A stretch of 64,000 bases of DNA from Onchocerca lupi (lineage: Eukaryota; Nematoda; Chromadorea; Rhabditida; Onchocercidae). Shown here piece by piece: positions 1 through 12,557 of the stretch. The stretch is taken from the NCBI GenBank assembly GCA_028564675.1, contig JAOVVO010000463.1, positions 1-64,000 on the forward strand, written 5' to 3'. Under the pieces are notes generated by a model. The model made no database searches. It had not been told where the DNA came from and saw nothing but the letters and a program-made list of their open reading frames with translations. Made by a program: the position numbers and the translations under genes. How positions within the stretch are numbered: position 1 is the first letter of the stretch; the number at the start of each line of letters is the position of its first letter.

Positions 1-242
1 ATGATAGACCTGGGAAAGGTGAAAAAAAAGGTATATATATATATATATAGATAAAAGCACGCCTTAATTTTAATGCGACGTTGTATCGAAATTTGAAAGC
101 AATCGGTGAAAACGCAAAGTTACGTGCAAATGACCATTCCATCTACGCTGTTCAACAGTACCTGGCTAAGTATTTGACTGCGATTCATATTTCCGTCAAA
201 GACGATGATTTCACATTCGCTAAATTCAGTTTTTATGCCTGA
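1..242 (+). CDS. 3' end of an unidentified protein-coding gene (partial)
   Basis: The last two coding segments of a gene that enters from the left edge. Positions 1-18 read in frame as MIDLGK and end AAG|GTGAAA. Positions 51-242 read IKARLNFN... to a TGA at 240-242, with ordinary coding composition (64 codons including the stop, ending FAKFSFYA). An acceptor TATATAG ends at 50 and both sides are phase 0, so joining them gives one continuous frame. The implied intron (19-50) is only 32 nt, which is unusually short and largely a TA microsatellite. Without splicing the frame hits a stop at once. I do not recognise the product: the tail is mixed polar/hydrophobic, with no cysteine cluster or membrane segment. 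It is convergent with the zinc-knuckle gene at 1263-2479. The 1-18 segment could itself be spurious, but the 51-242 exon looks real. Confidence 0.5.
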
Positions 243-1262
243 CCTTCAGTTCCGATACAGAAATTTATTTTGTAGAATTGTTACGTCATAATTTCAGTAA
301 GTAAAACACCCTTTATCATTTCCAATACAAGATACACCATGCAAACAGGAGCCTATTTGCAAGAAAAGAGGAACAGAAAACATCGTTATACATAACTGAA
401 TACCAAAAGTTCTCATCAGGCAATTCATTTGGAACAGAAATGTGAAAGAAAGATTTGATAATTTATTTAGTAAAGTAGCCGAAATGGAGGAGATTCGTTA
501 TTAGAAACATATACCACCATTACAGAAAATTGGATGGAGATACCATGGGTAAAATAATGAAACACTTGAACCAGACAAACTCTTGGACACAGTTTTACTT
601 TAAAGAAATATATTCTCACCGCCATTCGCACAGGAAAAGTTCACCTAAGTAAAATTCAAAAGAAAAATAAAATTCATCAAAGAAAACAACACAGTTCGTA
701 ACACCGAGATAAAGAGAATTGAATGGCTTTTATAGAGATTTTAAAAGCGTTAAAGATCATTTCTATTTTATAAATATTTGAGGGCATTGAGTTTCTTTTT
801 TTTTTTTGTTGCAGAACGAAGGACTTTATGTGTAGATATGAGTGTGTGTGTGTATATGTGAATGGTAAGACAAGGGAGGGGTCCTTTACGAAATAATTTT
901 TAGTTCAGAAAAAGAAACAAAAATAACAACGAGGAGGATGGAGCGCCAATTTGTTGCAGATTATTTAATGATGAACAGTTGAAAGGAGAAAGGGAATTTG
1001 AGCTTTGAATCTTAAATTTCCATTTGAAAAAGATTTTCGAAATATTCCACAGAACTTCATTAAAAAAGAGGAGGAAACCTGTAAATGAAACAAGAAACAT
1101 ACAACAAATCGTTCAAGAAAACAAGAACAAAAAAAGTGCAACAAAGCAGCTCAGAATAACTGCCATAAATCAGACAAATATTATAAAACCTTCCTTATCA
1201 TAAAATCAACCTCCTCTCATCGAAAAAAAGTACGGCGTCGCCTCTCTCTCCGAATATTTCTC
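243..1262. other. Convergent intergenic / 3' UTR region
   Basis: About 1 kb between two convergent stop codons. It presumably holds both 3' UTRs. It contains a short GT/TA microsatellite near 842-860 and a possible AATAAA for the plus-strand gene near 666. No coding stretch with splice support is seen on either strand. Confidence 0.6.
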
Positions 1263-2479
1263 TCAATCACTGCGGTCACTGCGTGGACATTCACGACTGA
1301 TGTGCCCAATTTGCTGACAATTATAACACCGTTTCGATTGATCTGAACCGGAATCTGGGCAATCACGTGAAATGTGACCAAATCTGCCACAGTTATAACA
1401 TTTCTGATTCCCACCACCACCAATGCGACGTTCCGTAGGACATTCTCGAGCAAAATGTCCAAAACCTAAAAAGACTTCAGTTAGACATATGCACCAAAAA
1501 CCTAATACATAGTGAATTTAACGAAATGCTTGTATGAAACGTGTTCAGTATTAACTAACTGTTATCAGAAGACATGCTGCACTGAATAAAAGAACGTTTT
1601 CAATCATAAATACTCTAATCAATCGAAAAATCATATAAAATCAATCAAAATTATTTACCACCGCACTGATAGCATTCGCTCTGACCTGAACGTCCACTAC
1701 CGCGTCCACCATAATAGCGGCCACCACCACGCTGGTTCGGACATTCCCGCGCAAAATGTCCCGACTGCCCGCAGTTAAAACAATCTGAGATCAAAAAACC
1801 AAATGAAATTGTCGAAAATCTTAAGTGCTGTTCATAAAGTGTTGAGAAAAATGGCTATTTTAAGAATAGTGGTTTATTTTCGTTCCTAAACTTCTGTAGC
1901 TATAAAATGGGCTCCCACCTCGCACTGCAGAAGCATCCATAACAAACAATATATAATCCCTACCCATAACTTCAAGACAACCTTGAAACGCAATTTGCAT
2001 TGCTTTTTCAACAATTCGAATATTTACTGTCAGTAAATGTCATTACGTGTGTATTTATCTTCATAACATATCAGAGAGTAATAGCATTTCCATAAAATTT
2101 ATCTCTATAGAAAAAATTCACTGGGATGATCTCAAATGACAAAAAAATTGCTTTCGTGAACGAAAAATAGGAAGTGTCTACCGTGCAACTATATCAAAGT
2201 CGGAGATGATGCCCCACTTGGCAGTACGATTCTGCTTGAAAATTTCCGAAAGACGTAATTCAGAAGAATTTGGCCATAAAAAAGATATGAACAAAATTTG
2301 AAGCAACCCTAACTGCATTCGAGGTTACTTATCACGGAAAATACTTCAAGAACGAATGAAAAGAACAAACCTCCTGCACCTCCTCGTCGGCCGGCCTCCT
2401 GAATTTGGGTAGGGCAATTCCTGGCAAAATGTCCTTTTTCGTTGCATTTGTAGCACCTATCTGAATCGCTGTTACTCAT
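1263..2479 (-). CDS. CNBP: CNBP-type CCHC zinc-knuckle nucleic-acid-binding protein
   Basis: Three exons on the minus strand: 2479-2371, 1784-1659 and 1465-1263 (phases 1 and 1), giving 145 residues. Donors are GAG|GTTTGT and GTG|GTAAAT; acceptors are TCTCAG and TTTTAG. The protein has five CX2CX4HX4C knuckles: CYKCNEKGHFARNC (about residues 9-22), CFNCGQSGHFAREC, CYQCGGFGHFAREC (spanning the exon 2/3 junction), CYNCGRFGHISRDC and CYNCQQIGHISREC near the C-terminus. RG-rich spacers lie after knuckle 1 (GRRGGAG) and between knuckles 2 and 3 (QRGGGRYYGGRGSGRSG). Vertebrate CNBP has seven knuckles and one RGG box. This shorter five-knuckle form fits the invertebrate CNBP/GIS2 group, whose members bind G-rich single-stranded RNA/DNA and affect translation. 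The start is the ATG at 2479. A GTG five codons upstream (2494) is in frame but is not a plausible eukaryotic start. Confidence is high for the family, moderate for strict orthology. Confidence 0.92.
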
Positions 2480-5400
2480 AGCTCCAGAATACACTCCTAC
2501 CTCGTCTCTTCAACCGCCTCCGACTTACTCTCACACCGCAATGCACGCTTCACACGCCACCTACACACCTAAAGTAAAGAAAATCAACCGCGCGACACTG
2601 CAATAAACAATTTAGTGCAGAGAAATAACCGAAACAGTTGTCACTGTATGCATTTGTGCAAAAAATGTTGAGCACTGAGAATAAAACAAAGATCAGAGAG
2701 TTAGTAAGTTAGGGTCATCTTGACACGTGGTAGGAACTTATCCCGCATACTACGTAAGCCAAATACGTTTATTCGTGGTTCTCAGTCAGCTAGTGGAACT
2801 GTGGATTATCAATTGTGGAAGTCCGGCCAGCTACAGTATTTGTTCCAATTTAAAGAAATTCGATCACCAACTATATTTTTTGATATCGCAAATTAATAAC
2901 TCTTCGAAATTTTAGAACTTTGTTGTCATCTTCTTTCTAAAAGTATGTATTATAAGACTCAATCATCCTGTTCAAGAATTTTTTCTTTTACTGCTTATTT
3001 AACAGAGGTCCGGTTTGACCTGAACAAGGGATAACCAGAAAACTATTAAAAACACCTTTAACGACATTCAACTCGGATATTACAGTCCGACTTGACTTGA
3101 AAGAACGGATTATGGCCAGAAATTCGATACAAACCATCACGTCTACGTACTAAATAATAACGAGTAATTCCAAAAGAATAGGAAGAGGAGGTAAGAATGA
3201 TTTAATGACTGGTACAGTAAGTTTCTTTAGAATATTTCATTCCAACGAACAATCATACCGTCATCCAAACATATGCTACTCAGTTTCCCGGACTTGACTG
3301 GATAACCGACAGTAACTAATGACAATAGCAATCTCGACCGCGAAGACAACCTTAAAACCATTCCCAATTTCCCTAATACCCGTCAGACCGAATACCTCCT
3401 TAGGCCAAGTAACCCAAATTAAACGAAAAAAAAACACACCTGCTTTGGCATTTCGCCATGGAATATTACCAACGACCGTATCTCAATCTTCGTTCCAAGA
3501 GCATGAAAGAGATTTTGCAGTTACTTTTCATACCGACTATTCATCTTAAATTGTTGATCATATCGCAGCTTTTTCTACTCCGTTAGTGCATAAGAAGTTC
3601 ATTAAATAAAGCTGTATATTAGCATGCTAAACAACCAGCGAATTATAAACAAACGAATGAATCACCGACAAACCAGAAAATATCAACAAACAATAAGCTA
3701 TAAACGAATCAACAAAAAAAAAAAAAACAAACATAAAGTTCAACGAACCAACAGATGAGAACCAGTCAACAAACAAATCAACAATCAAATCATCCTGTCC
3801 CACCGGACACTTATCAAATTTCATTGTTTATAGTGTGAGTCATTGCATCGGAATCACCATGGGTAATACAAATGCACCATCCTTTCAAATATCGACATAA
3901 CGGCGAAGAGAGTGAGATTTGTGTGGTATGTTTATCTATCAGCAAAAGTTCCAAGATATGATGGATTTCAGGAAATGTATGTATCAACAAATGGACTCCA
4001 GAAATGTTTAATATATTTACGAGTAAAAATCCTCAAAAGAGGATGAATTTCTAAGTTCCAAAGATTTTGATTCAAATATGGATGAAAATTAATTCTAACT
4101 AAAACGGTTTTAAGAATTCTCAGAAATTTCATCGTAAATATGAAAGGGAAAATGATTCACTTGATTAATTCGGATACCGTGACTTTTTCTCACCATTTCT
4201 TTAAGCCTTTTGAGAAATCATGAGACTTACTTGTACGAATGAAATGCTCAATTAAATCAATACATATTAAGCAATTCTAGCTGCTAGTTTGAGTTATGTC
4301 TTGAAATTAATTTCAAATTTATTTCCTAATGGGTAGCATAATTGTACCTGTTGTTGTCATGGACAATAATTTAATAATAGACCTAACTATCTGACCGAGC
4401 ATGCAAATGACCCGTCACGCTCCACTTATCTTCTTGTTGGTGCCTTTAGATCACATGACTCGACGACTATTTATTTTCAGCAATTTCCGGTTGCCCTCCG
4501 AATGGATATAATACTGCAATATAACTCTCAGAAATCATCTCTTATTTCAGGAATTATGAAGCATTTCTAGATAAAATCATTATAATTTATCCGGATAAGT
4601 CATTTGATTTTGTTGAATACTTGGGAATCATTGAAAGAACTAATTAATTCTAAGAATTCAAGTTTCCAGATAACCAAAAATTCATTTCTGTCGAATTAAT
4701 TCCAAAAATCCTTGAAATTTTCTGAATTCGAAAATTTTTCAATTCCAAAAATTCTTAAAATATTATTAATTTTATGATTTGTCGTAATTCTTACGTCTAT
4801 GATTAAAAAAATTTTTCTGCTGCTTGAATATTTATATACTGGTTATAATTGTTTTTGTTAGATGATTATTTCCGCTGTTCGATAATTCTAGTAATTTAAA
4901 AAAAAATAATAATAAACAAGGAAATCTTTTATTATGGCAGCTTTATCGATATAATACAGAATATTCCAATGGAATGCATATATTTTACATAAGAATTTTT
5001 GTAATTTTTTTGCATGCAAAGCTGCACAATTAAAATGATAAAAGTTCGACATAATTATGAATATCGAAAGTTTTGGTAAGTAATCTTTAACAAAGAATAT
5101 TATTTTATAGTGGGAAATTTGCAAAAAGTTCAATGATGAGTTTTGATCACTGCAGAAAAAATTGAATTTTAGCATTCAATTAAAGTGAATAAAAGTTTTT
5201 TTTTCCCTCATTATTCCATCCATTTATTAACTACTTCATTTGATGATAATTACTTATACAAAACAGAAGGAAGATGGAAAGAAAAGGTCAAATAATGGCT
5301 TCAGACAATTTTTATGTAAATTGATGAACGAATATGCTGTTGCTACGAAATTTTGATGAATTGCTTGCTCAGGAAATTTGATTTAATTTTAGCAGAGTGG

Positions 5401-6070
5401 GGATAGCAAGGAAAAAAGAAGGAGAAATGTTTTCTTCAATCAAAAATTTGACGTTAAATTTGAAATTTTAAACTTTCAAATAATTCCAAAATCAGGAAGC
5501 TAATTGTTTTTGTTTAACGAAATATTTTTTGCTAATTACGATGCAAAATATTAATTTCCGCCTTTTTATTACGGGAAAAAATGAAGGAACAATGGATTGG
5601 AAGAAAGATTCGATTCATATTCAAAGATTTAAAGACAAAATTGTCAAATAAGTAAATAATGGTTAAAAAAAAAAAAAAAAAAACAACCATAACTGCAATA
5701 TAAAAATTCAACTCCAAATTAAATTTTGAATTAAATTTCTACAATGAAATATGTGTGAATAAAAGATAGAAAAGAAAATATGAAGTTATCAAAATAGTTA
5801 TATTAATAACACTAATACTATCTAATGTGAAAAGACTTTAATTAGGTATCAAATTAATTAATATTTTTAATGAAAATGATATTTTGGCATATCAGTAGCC
5901 AAAATTTGAAAACATACACAACAAACGAAAAATAAAAAATGAAACGAAAAAAAAAGAGATGAAAAAAGAATTACGTTAAATTTACTCTCTTAAACTTTGT
6001 GATTGATTCGCTGATAATAAAAACTTCTTTTGGAAAAAAGTTTCAATTTTTCATCTTTTATTTTTTTTTT
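2480..6070. other. Noncoding stretch between two minus-strand genes
   Basis: AT-rich DNA upstream of the zinc-knuckle gene and downstream of the secreted-protein gene. A strand-asymmetric A/C-rich patch (about 3636-3790, repeated CAACAAAC-like words) and three diverged copies of a TCCG..TTGAC.TG...GGAT phrase (near 3009, 3086 and 3288) stand out. The open frame at 3319-3549 has no splice or family support. Nothing else is recognised. Confidence 0.5.
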
Positions 6071-8621
6071 TTAAAAACGACAATCCACAAATTGCAATAT
6101 TTTTCCCAATGTTGTCCATGTATATTGTGAACCACCAACGTTGGTGCATGTTGCCATCAAACTTGGCGATGACGTTATTGATCTCCTTTGCTATAATTAG
6201 CATAAATAGTTGATGGAAGTATTAATTAAATTATTGTTGAAACATAGGAACTCACTTTTTTTGTAATTTGATTTGAGATAATTAAAAAAGCAAAAAAAGT
6301 CATTCAATATTTTTGCAATTAATAAATCTAAATGAAATATTTTTAAGAAATTGAAAGAAAAATGTTTAATTTTCTAAATTTTCGGATCATATTTTTGCCT
6401 TTAACAAGCTTAGCTTATATGTAATTAATTATGAATATATACATTCAAATTTGCAGATTTTAACATATTTTGTTTCGAAGAATTGCAAAAATTTGAAACT
6501 CAGGTTTGGAATTTACCGAGACAAGAAAGACAAAAAAAAAAAAAAAGAAAAAAAGAGGAACAATCCGGAAGTTAATCACTCGCTCTTACTTGATCATATC
6601 CTTCAACCGTAGCTGGTTGTCCTCTTTCCGTGCAGGTTATAGATACTGTTGCTCCTTGGCTATGCGTATTGCCAAAACTAACATCACTGTAATCAAATCG
6701 ATATTGATCATCTTGATCAACTGATTTCACCGGATACAAAATTAAATCTGAGCATCGACCAGCTGTATACGCTAAAATGCAAATGATTATAGCTTCAAAT
6801 AATTACGGATTAAACTTTAAAATATAAACCTGAGATGAGAAATAGGAAGGGTTTGCATAGAAAAGGTTCAATATAATAACCGGAAGAATTACAAAGGAGC
6901 TGAAGGGAAAAGAGGAAGAAAAGATTTAACCGGATAGAAGCGATTATCCGAACTGAGAAATATTTTCCATTTCAAAAGATTGATTTCGATTTCGAGAAAA
7001 ATGACTATTGAAGGGATAATTAAATATTGAAGTGAAAGGATAGTTTTTCAATAATTTTTCCTTTTTTCCTTTTTTTTTTTTTTTGAAAATTCTCGGCGAG
7101 TTGTACCATTCCTTCTACATGCCCTGCATTAAAGGATGATGATTTTACTGATCGAATTCCTATTAAATTCCAAAATTGCAGACTAAATAAATTAATAAAT
7201 TGATATATATGAGAAATTGGCTGGAAATAATAATTAGATTAATTTCGCTTGCTTTTTTTCTTCGTATAAGTTTTCCTTGATTGCAGAATTTGTAGTTAAT
7301 GTATTATACGTGTATTACATGTAATTGTATTATTATGTAATCATATATTCTGTTTAAATGAAACTAATTTTGATTGGAAAATCAAATTAATTTCCATTTC
7401 CTTCACCCAGATTTTGTATTCTGGCGAAAAATAAACTTCGCTTATCATGGATTTTAACAAAAGTTCCTTCTTACAAGTTAATTCAGTTTTTAAAATTTTG
7501 ATTCTTTCCGATGTTTCTAACTTTTCTTCCTTTTTTTGCAACAATTTTATAATTTAACAAATTTTAAAGATGTGAACGCTTGATAGATTAAGTTGTTCAG
7601 AAATTTTTTGGTTACAATAGAAAATTGTATTTTTTAGACTGATTTTTACATTCCTTATATTTATTTTCTCTAATTGTAAAACTGAGAATTAAAACAAAAG
7701 CAAAACAAAAATAAATTGGAAAGTGGTCTATTAATGCATTTCTCAACTAAGGGAAGAATGAAACCATGAAGAATAGTTATTTTAAGTAATAAGTGTAATT
7801 TTTAAGTGTAAGAGAGTATTTTCAAAATAGTGTCCTGTAATTTAAAATGTATATTTTGAAAGCTTTGTTGATGAAATTCATAAAAAAAATTGAAAAATAG
7901 AAAATCAACATTGTAATATTTCACTAAAATGTGCAAACGTCTAGGAAAAATTGTAGTTTAAGTAGATTCTGGAAAGAGACCAAAAGATATATTTAGCAGG
8001 TCAAAAAATAAATTTTGGATTAGAAGTTCGGCTGAATATTAATTATGAAATTAATTTCAGATAAATTTACATTAATTATACATTTTAGTTCAAGTAACTG
8101 CAACCTAATGGAATGTTAAATTTAATAATCAATATGGATTTCATCTTTTTTTTTTTTTTTTTTTTTGAATTATTGAACTCCGTTATTCATTAACGAATTT
8201 GACTAAGAATAGAAGTTGAAAAATGCTGGATTGTTCTAACTTATTTCAGCTAAGAATTTTAATCATATGAAAATTTTTGATTCAAATATAAAAATTTGAC
8301 ATCAAAAGTCTTTAAAATATCAAAATTTTAGATTATTCGGATTAAAATCTGAAGTTCTGATTGCCCAATAATAGCATAACTAGATAGATAATACAGGTTT
8401 GACATGTGAATCACTGCTGTGATTCAAGAAAGTAAACATCATATATTTAATACATGTACATTTGAAATTGTGAAAAAGTTTATGAAAACCTTAAACTTGA
8501 AAAAAAATTGAAACAAACTTGGATCTTGATTAGGAATAAATCCTGGTGGTGCACATCCATAGATGATAATTGTCGATGTTTTGATTAGAGTTACGATAAT
8601 AATTGATTGTAGTGATATCAT
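6071..8621 (-). CDS. Small secreted cysteine-containing protein, C6-domain-like
   Basis: Three minus-strand exons: 8621-8519, 6771-6590 and 6190-6071 (phases 1 and 0), giving 134 residues. Donors are CAA|GTTTGT and CAA|GTAAGA; acceptors are TTTTAG and TTATAG. The protein begins with a hydrophobic signal-peptide-like segment (MISLQSIIIVTLIKTSTIII) and then GCAPPG. The mature part has spaced cysteines in GRCSDL, VSITCTERG, MATCTNVGGSQYTW and a final QFVDCRF. The order C-x-DLI ... V-x-ITC ... ATC-x-x-x-GG...W ... V-x-C recalls the C6 domain of nematode secreted proteins (function unknown), with only five cysteines seen. This is pattern recognition, not a profile match. Intron 1 is 1.75 kb and could hide another exon. 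Function is unknown. Exon chaining is well supported by phase. Confidence 0.65.
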
Positions 8622-10902
8622 CAATGGTTGTTAATCGTAATCGTACTAACCAATTTTCTCTTGAACCGGTATAAATTATTGATCGTCTATTAATTTTTTT
8701 TTTCTTTCAAAAAAAAAAAAAAAGAGATGCAAATAAAAAAACAGATTTGAAATTAAATCACACAAACTGAATAACAACAAGCAATAGCAACAAGTGGACA
8801 GTTTGTTTGTTTGGACACAAATTTGAGGTCAAAAAGATAACCCTGCTCGTTTTTGGGTCTATTTTACTCGAAAATTTTGCTGTAACAACAATGGGATCTC
8901 CACTGGAGCGGGGGAAGATAGGAAAAGCGGGGGAGAGACAAAATGAGGGAAATATTACTTTTCGGATTGATGAATAAGTGGGGAAAAGGTTATAGGGATA
9001 GGTAATATACTTGTTCAGGGGTAATCCACAGTAGGGCTCTATCTATGCAATTGGTTGACTATTATTTAGGGGAAAAATTGAGTGGAACGATCAACCCATT
9101 ACCTTTTCCTCCTACGCCTCCTCCTCTTCCTCTTCTTCCTTCTCATCCTTTTCCTCCTCTTTCTGTTTTCCGAATTCCCGATTTAACTGGATTTTTGTTG
9201 ATAATATTATTCTAAATTCGTCCATTTTCGGTCGTTGTTATTAAGAAGAAAAAGGCAAGGGAGGAAAAAGTTATGAAACACGCAAACGAGATACGTGAAT
9301 TCCGCTTGAAGCTATGCCAGACAAAATGATTCATCAAACTTCGATTATGAATTCATCGCGTGTAGTTAGTCATATTGTTCCTGGTGTCACCATATAATTT
9401 CATGAAGATTCATTTGGCTCCATTTAGTTCAGCAAAACTACGAATTTAAGAGAAAAAGAAAGAAAGTTATTATATTCAAGATAAAAAGACTAAAATCTTT
9501 TTTTTCTTTTTGGATATGTTGAAAATACAAAATGATTAAATTTCTTAATTTCATTCAAAAATAAATTTTAGGCGATGAAATTTGTCTGCTAGAATGATTA
9601 ATCTTTGTTTACGACATAAATTTAGCATTTTGTTGAATAATCAAAACCATTTATACAAAAACTGATGTATATTGTGATATAATTGTTGAATCAGTTGTTG
9701 ATATGATCTGGTCATTTTTAGACTATTTTTTTTTTTGTGTGTGTGTATATGAAAGCTTGGTGATTTGGGAATTTTAAAATCAAAAAGAAAAAAAAAAAGA
9801 TTAATCGACTTTCATCCAAATCAAAATAGAAAAAAGTGACCAATAGGAAATCACATTACTGAAATACTCCGCAAAGTGCACTTTAGAAATGATCGAAATT
9901 TAAAATGTATATCATTTTTTTTTCTCTTGGAAACTTTTTTCTTTTCAATTTTTAAGATAATTTCGTCCAATGTTGTAATTATTTTGTGTAGCATACCCAA
10001 AATTATTTATGGTAATAATTAGATAATTACATTTTGATTAATATTTTCTCCACTGATTTTTTAATACAAGAAAATATGGAATAGATGAAATTATTTCTTC
10101 CTAATCTTTTAACTATTGCCAAAATTTCCTAATCCATCCAATAGATCAGTTTTCATTGATTATACAAAAAGAAAAAATTTTTGGCATGAATATGAGCCAA
10201 ATTCTTTCATCTTTTTTTTCCTTTCTAAAAAATTTCAAGATGATGAATTCTTTTCGAAATACTTAAAAAATGGAACTGACCTATTTGTTGCTTGATGGAT
10301 TTATCTTAAAAGTCTTATATTATTTGAATGATGAAAATAACAGTGGAATTATCACTTTTCATCAAATATTCAAGTCGCATTTCTAAACACACAGTACTGA
10401 TTAAAACTGCTGGGAAAAAAAAAGCAACGATAAGAAGATTGACCTTTTTTTTTTCAAAATCTATCAATCAATTAAACCACTTATTAATTGTTTAGCGGTT
10501 AATTATGCTGCTAAAAATATTGTCAATTATAGCTTACGAATTAACGATTTATTGTTTGTTTTCTTGCAAGTTTACTAATTTTAATAAATTGTTCATTTGC
10601 ATAAATATCAAAAAGGTATGATAACATCAAGTGAAAGTAAGCATTGATTGTTAAAGGGGAATTGAATAATTTGTCAATTTGTATAAATTATCAAACTCTT
10701 TTCAAGCAACTTTCTAATTTTTACGCCACCATTTCCTACATCACTGAAAGAATAAACCTTATCTTATCAAATTTCATCTTATCGCAAATAAATTCATATA
10801 TGTTTCAAAAAAACCGGAAAAAATTGGAAATAAAAAAACAGTGTGATTTTTACTATTTTTATATAGCAAAATGAAGTTGAAAAGTTATTTTTTATAAGTT
10901 AG
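8622..10902. other. Noncoding upstream region of the secreted-protein gene
   Basis: No supported coding sequence. It holds a G-rich patch near 8908-8940, a pyrimidine-rich CCT/CTT tract at about 9103-9175 on the plus strand, and several A/T runs. A TTAG-type acceptor just upstream of the 8621 ATG (near 8650) could be a trans-splice site, but this cannot be shown from sequence alone. Confidence 0.4.
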
Positions 10903-11093
10903 CTAAATTAAGAAGTTGTCATTTATCTGAGCATCACTAGTGATAGTATCAGAAGTAGCAGCAACTTCCTTTTCAGTTACTGTTCCACCGATATGCATGA
11001 TGAAATTAGCCAGTTCATCGACATCCAAGAAATGGCCAATTCACCGGTATCCGAAAAATTGACCAATTCTCTTCTATTATTTTCATCCTTTGA
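10903..11093 (-). pseudogene. Frameshifted coding remnant with a repeated nonapeptide
   Basis: On the minus strand, an open frame from 11093 carries ELVNFSDTGELA. The next 26-bp copy shifts frame by one base and continues as HFLDVDELANFIMHIGG and then an acidic tail to a TAG at 10905-10903. The three peptide copies, LVNFSDTGE, LA.FLDVDE and LANFIM, line up as a 9-residue repeat only if one base has been lost between 11035 and 11060. The DNA shows it as two 26-bp units (11009-11034, 11035-11060) plus a partial third. Reading on across the break gives protein-like sequence on both sides, so I infer a decayed exon or a frame error in the assembly. No family is recognised. Confidence 0.35.
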
Positions 11094-11866
11094 TTATTTA
11101 TTTAAGCTTTTTATTACTAATCATTTGTTATAAGCAAATTTTAAGGAACTAATTAAATTCGGATCATCTAGCATTATATTTTCATGCGTAAAATAATATT
11201 ATTAGATTATAAACTTTACGAAAGAAAAATTAAAGAAATATGATTTCAGTAAAAAAATTAACTTATTTTCAAAATTGTCAACTACTAATATCATTGGAGA
11301 AATTCATCGATGCATAGAAAATAAGGGATAAGAGAAAGAGAAACAGAGAGAGGAAGGAAAGAGTGGAGTAAGTCTTGAATCAGATGTAAACCGAAGGAAA
11401 TCCGGAAGAAAAAGAAGAAAAAGGAAAATTCCGGATATCTCATTTATATTAAAGCATTGCAAAATGAAGGATTAATTTTAAAATAACCAATATCTTGCAA
11501 AAAATTTTTTGCAATTGCTAACTTTCTCATATGTTTTTCTTTATTTTATTGCAAAATATGGTGTTATATGGCCCAGACATATTTACATAGCATTTGTTCG
11601 TTTTGTCACTTGTGTAAACTTATCTGACACTAAAGTTTCATTTTTGAATCGCTTGTTTTTGTCGTTTATTTTCTTTTATATGAAACAACAAAGACGAATA
11701 AATATATAAATAGGAATTGAAAAGCACTGTAAAATTACTGTATGAAATAAAATTTTTATTACTCGATCAAAAATCAGAAATGCTCAAATTTACTGTAACA
11801 TGCAACATAGTATGCAAAACACATCACATGCAGTTTAAGACGTATTTAGAAGTTACATAGCATGTA

Positions 11867-12151
11867 TCACATGTTGTCGGAACAACCGAATACCGGAAAG
11901 TGATTTTTGCTCGTAATGCAAATGATTAGAACATTTCTGCACGTGTAATTAAAAGCTACTGCGAGGGCAACTGCTGATATATCAGAGTCTCCATTGCCAA
12001 AAGAAGTGATTCTATAACCATGCATGCCCTGAAAGCCAGCAATAACTGTATCATTGCAACCTTCGGCAAAAGATCTTTTCAAAAGATCGGTCTTTACTGT
12101 TTTTATTTTAGATTCAGAATGAAAATCATCTCCTGTTAACTCTAATCTACG
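11867..12151 (-). pseudogene. Open coding fragment resembling part of a C6-like domain
   Basis: The frame is open from the stop at 12154-12152 down to a TGA at 11869-11867 (94 codons). It has no ATG near the start, so it would need an upstream exon. It contains SFAEGCNDTVIAGFQG, then GNGDSDISAVALAVAFNYTC, and two further cysteines. The spacing of cysteines and the AVALAVAFNYTC stretch before a cysteine recall the second half of C6-type domains. A possible donor AC|GTGCAG lies right at that cysteine. It could be an orphan exon, a pseudogene piece, or chance. Confidence 0.25.
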
Positions 12152-12471
12152 CTATAATCTAACAAGCACAGCTATCGCGTAAAAAAATGCATAGCTGAAT
12201 CGCATTAACAAAGATGCAGTTGTATTACGCTATCAATCCTCCCTCTTTTACCATTTTTAAAGTATTCATACCAGCGAGTAATTTGTTCAACGTCTCAGTT
12301 ATTTAAAATTTCCTTATTACCCTCCTTTTTACCATATTAATAATTTTACCACTAAATTTGCTTTATTGATGCGATATTTGTAATTGTCCTGTGTGATCTT
12401 GCGTTATCAAATTTTTCTAATAATAAAAGCTTTAATTACCCAAGTTTGAGATTCGACCGTGCCACGGTGTT

Positions 12472-12557
12472 GAAATTCTCCCTTTAATTTCTTTCGCTGC
12501 ATATGTCGGGAAAATTGTCCCGACATATGCAGCGAAAGAAATTAGAGGGAAAATTTC
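12472..12557. repeat. Near-perfect inverted repeat, 40-bp arms, 6-bp loop
   Basis: The left arm 12472-12511 and right arm 12518-12557 are reverse complements with only two mismatches (one would be a G-T pair). The arms run from GAAATTCTCCC to ATGTCGGGA and back; the loop is AAATTG. The transcript would fold into a very stable hairpin. No flanking target-site duplication is obvious. Confidence 0.9.

Noticed and set aside
1217..1462. 81-codon minus-strand ORF over the zinc-knuckle exon 3
   Set aside because: It is a different reading frame of the same exon. The CCHC frame ends at 1263 and explains the sequence.
2480..2494. In-frame upstream start of the zinc-knuckle gene at 2494
   Set aside because: The codon is GTG, not ATG. 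The ATG at 2479 is the natural start.
7341..7544. Minus-strand ORF within intron 1 of the secreted-protein gene
   Set aside because: Lys/Glu/Ile-rich low-complexity translation with no usable splice sites in phase.
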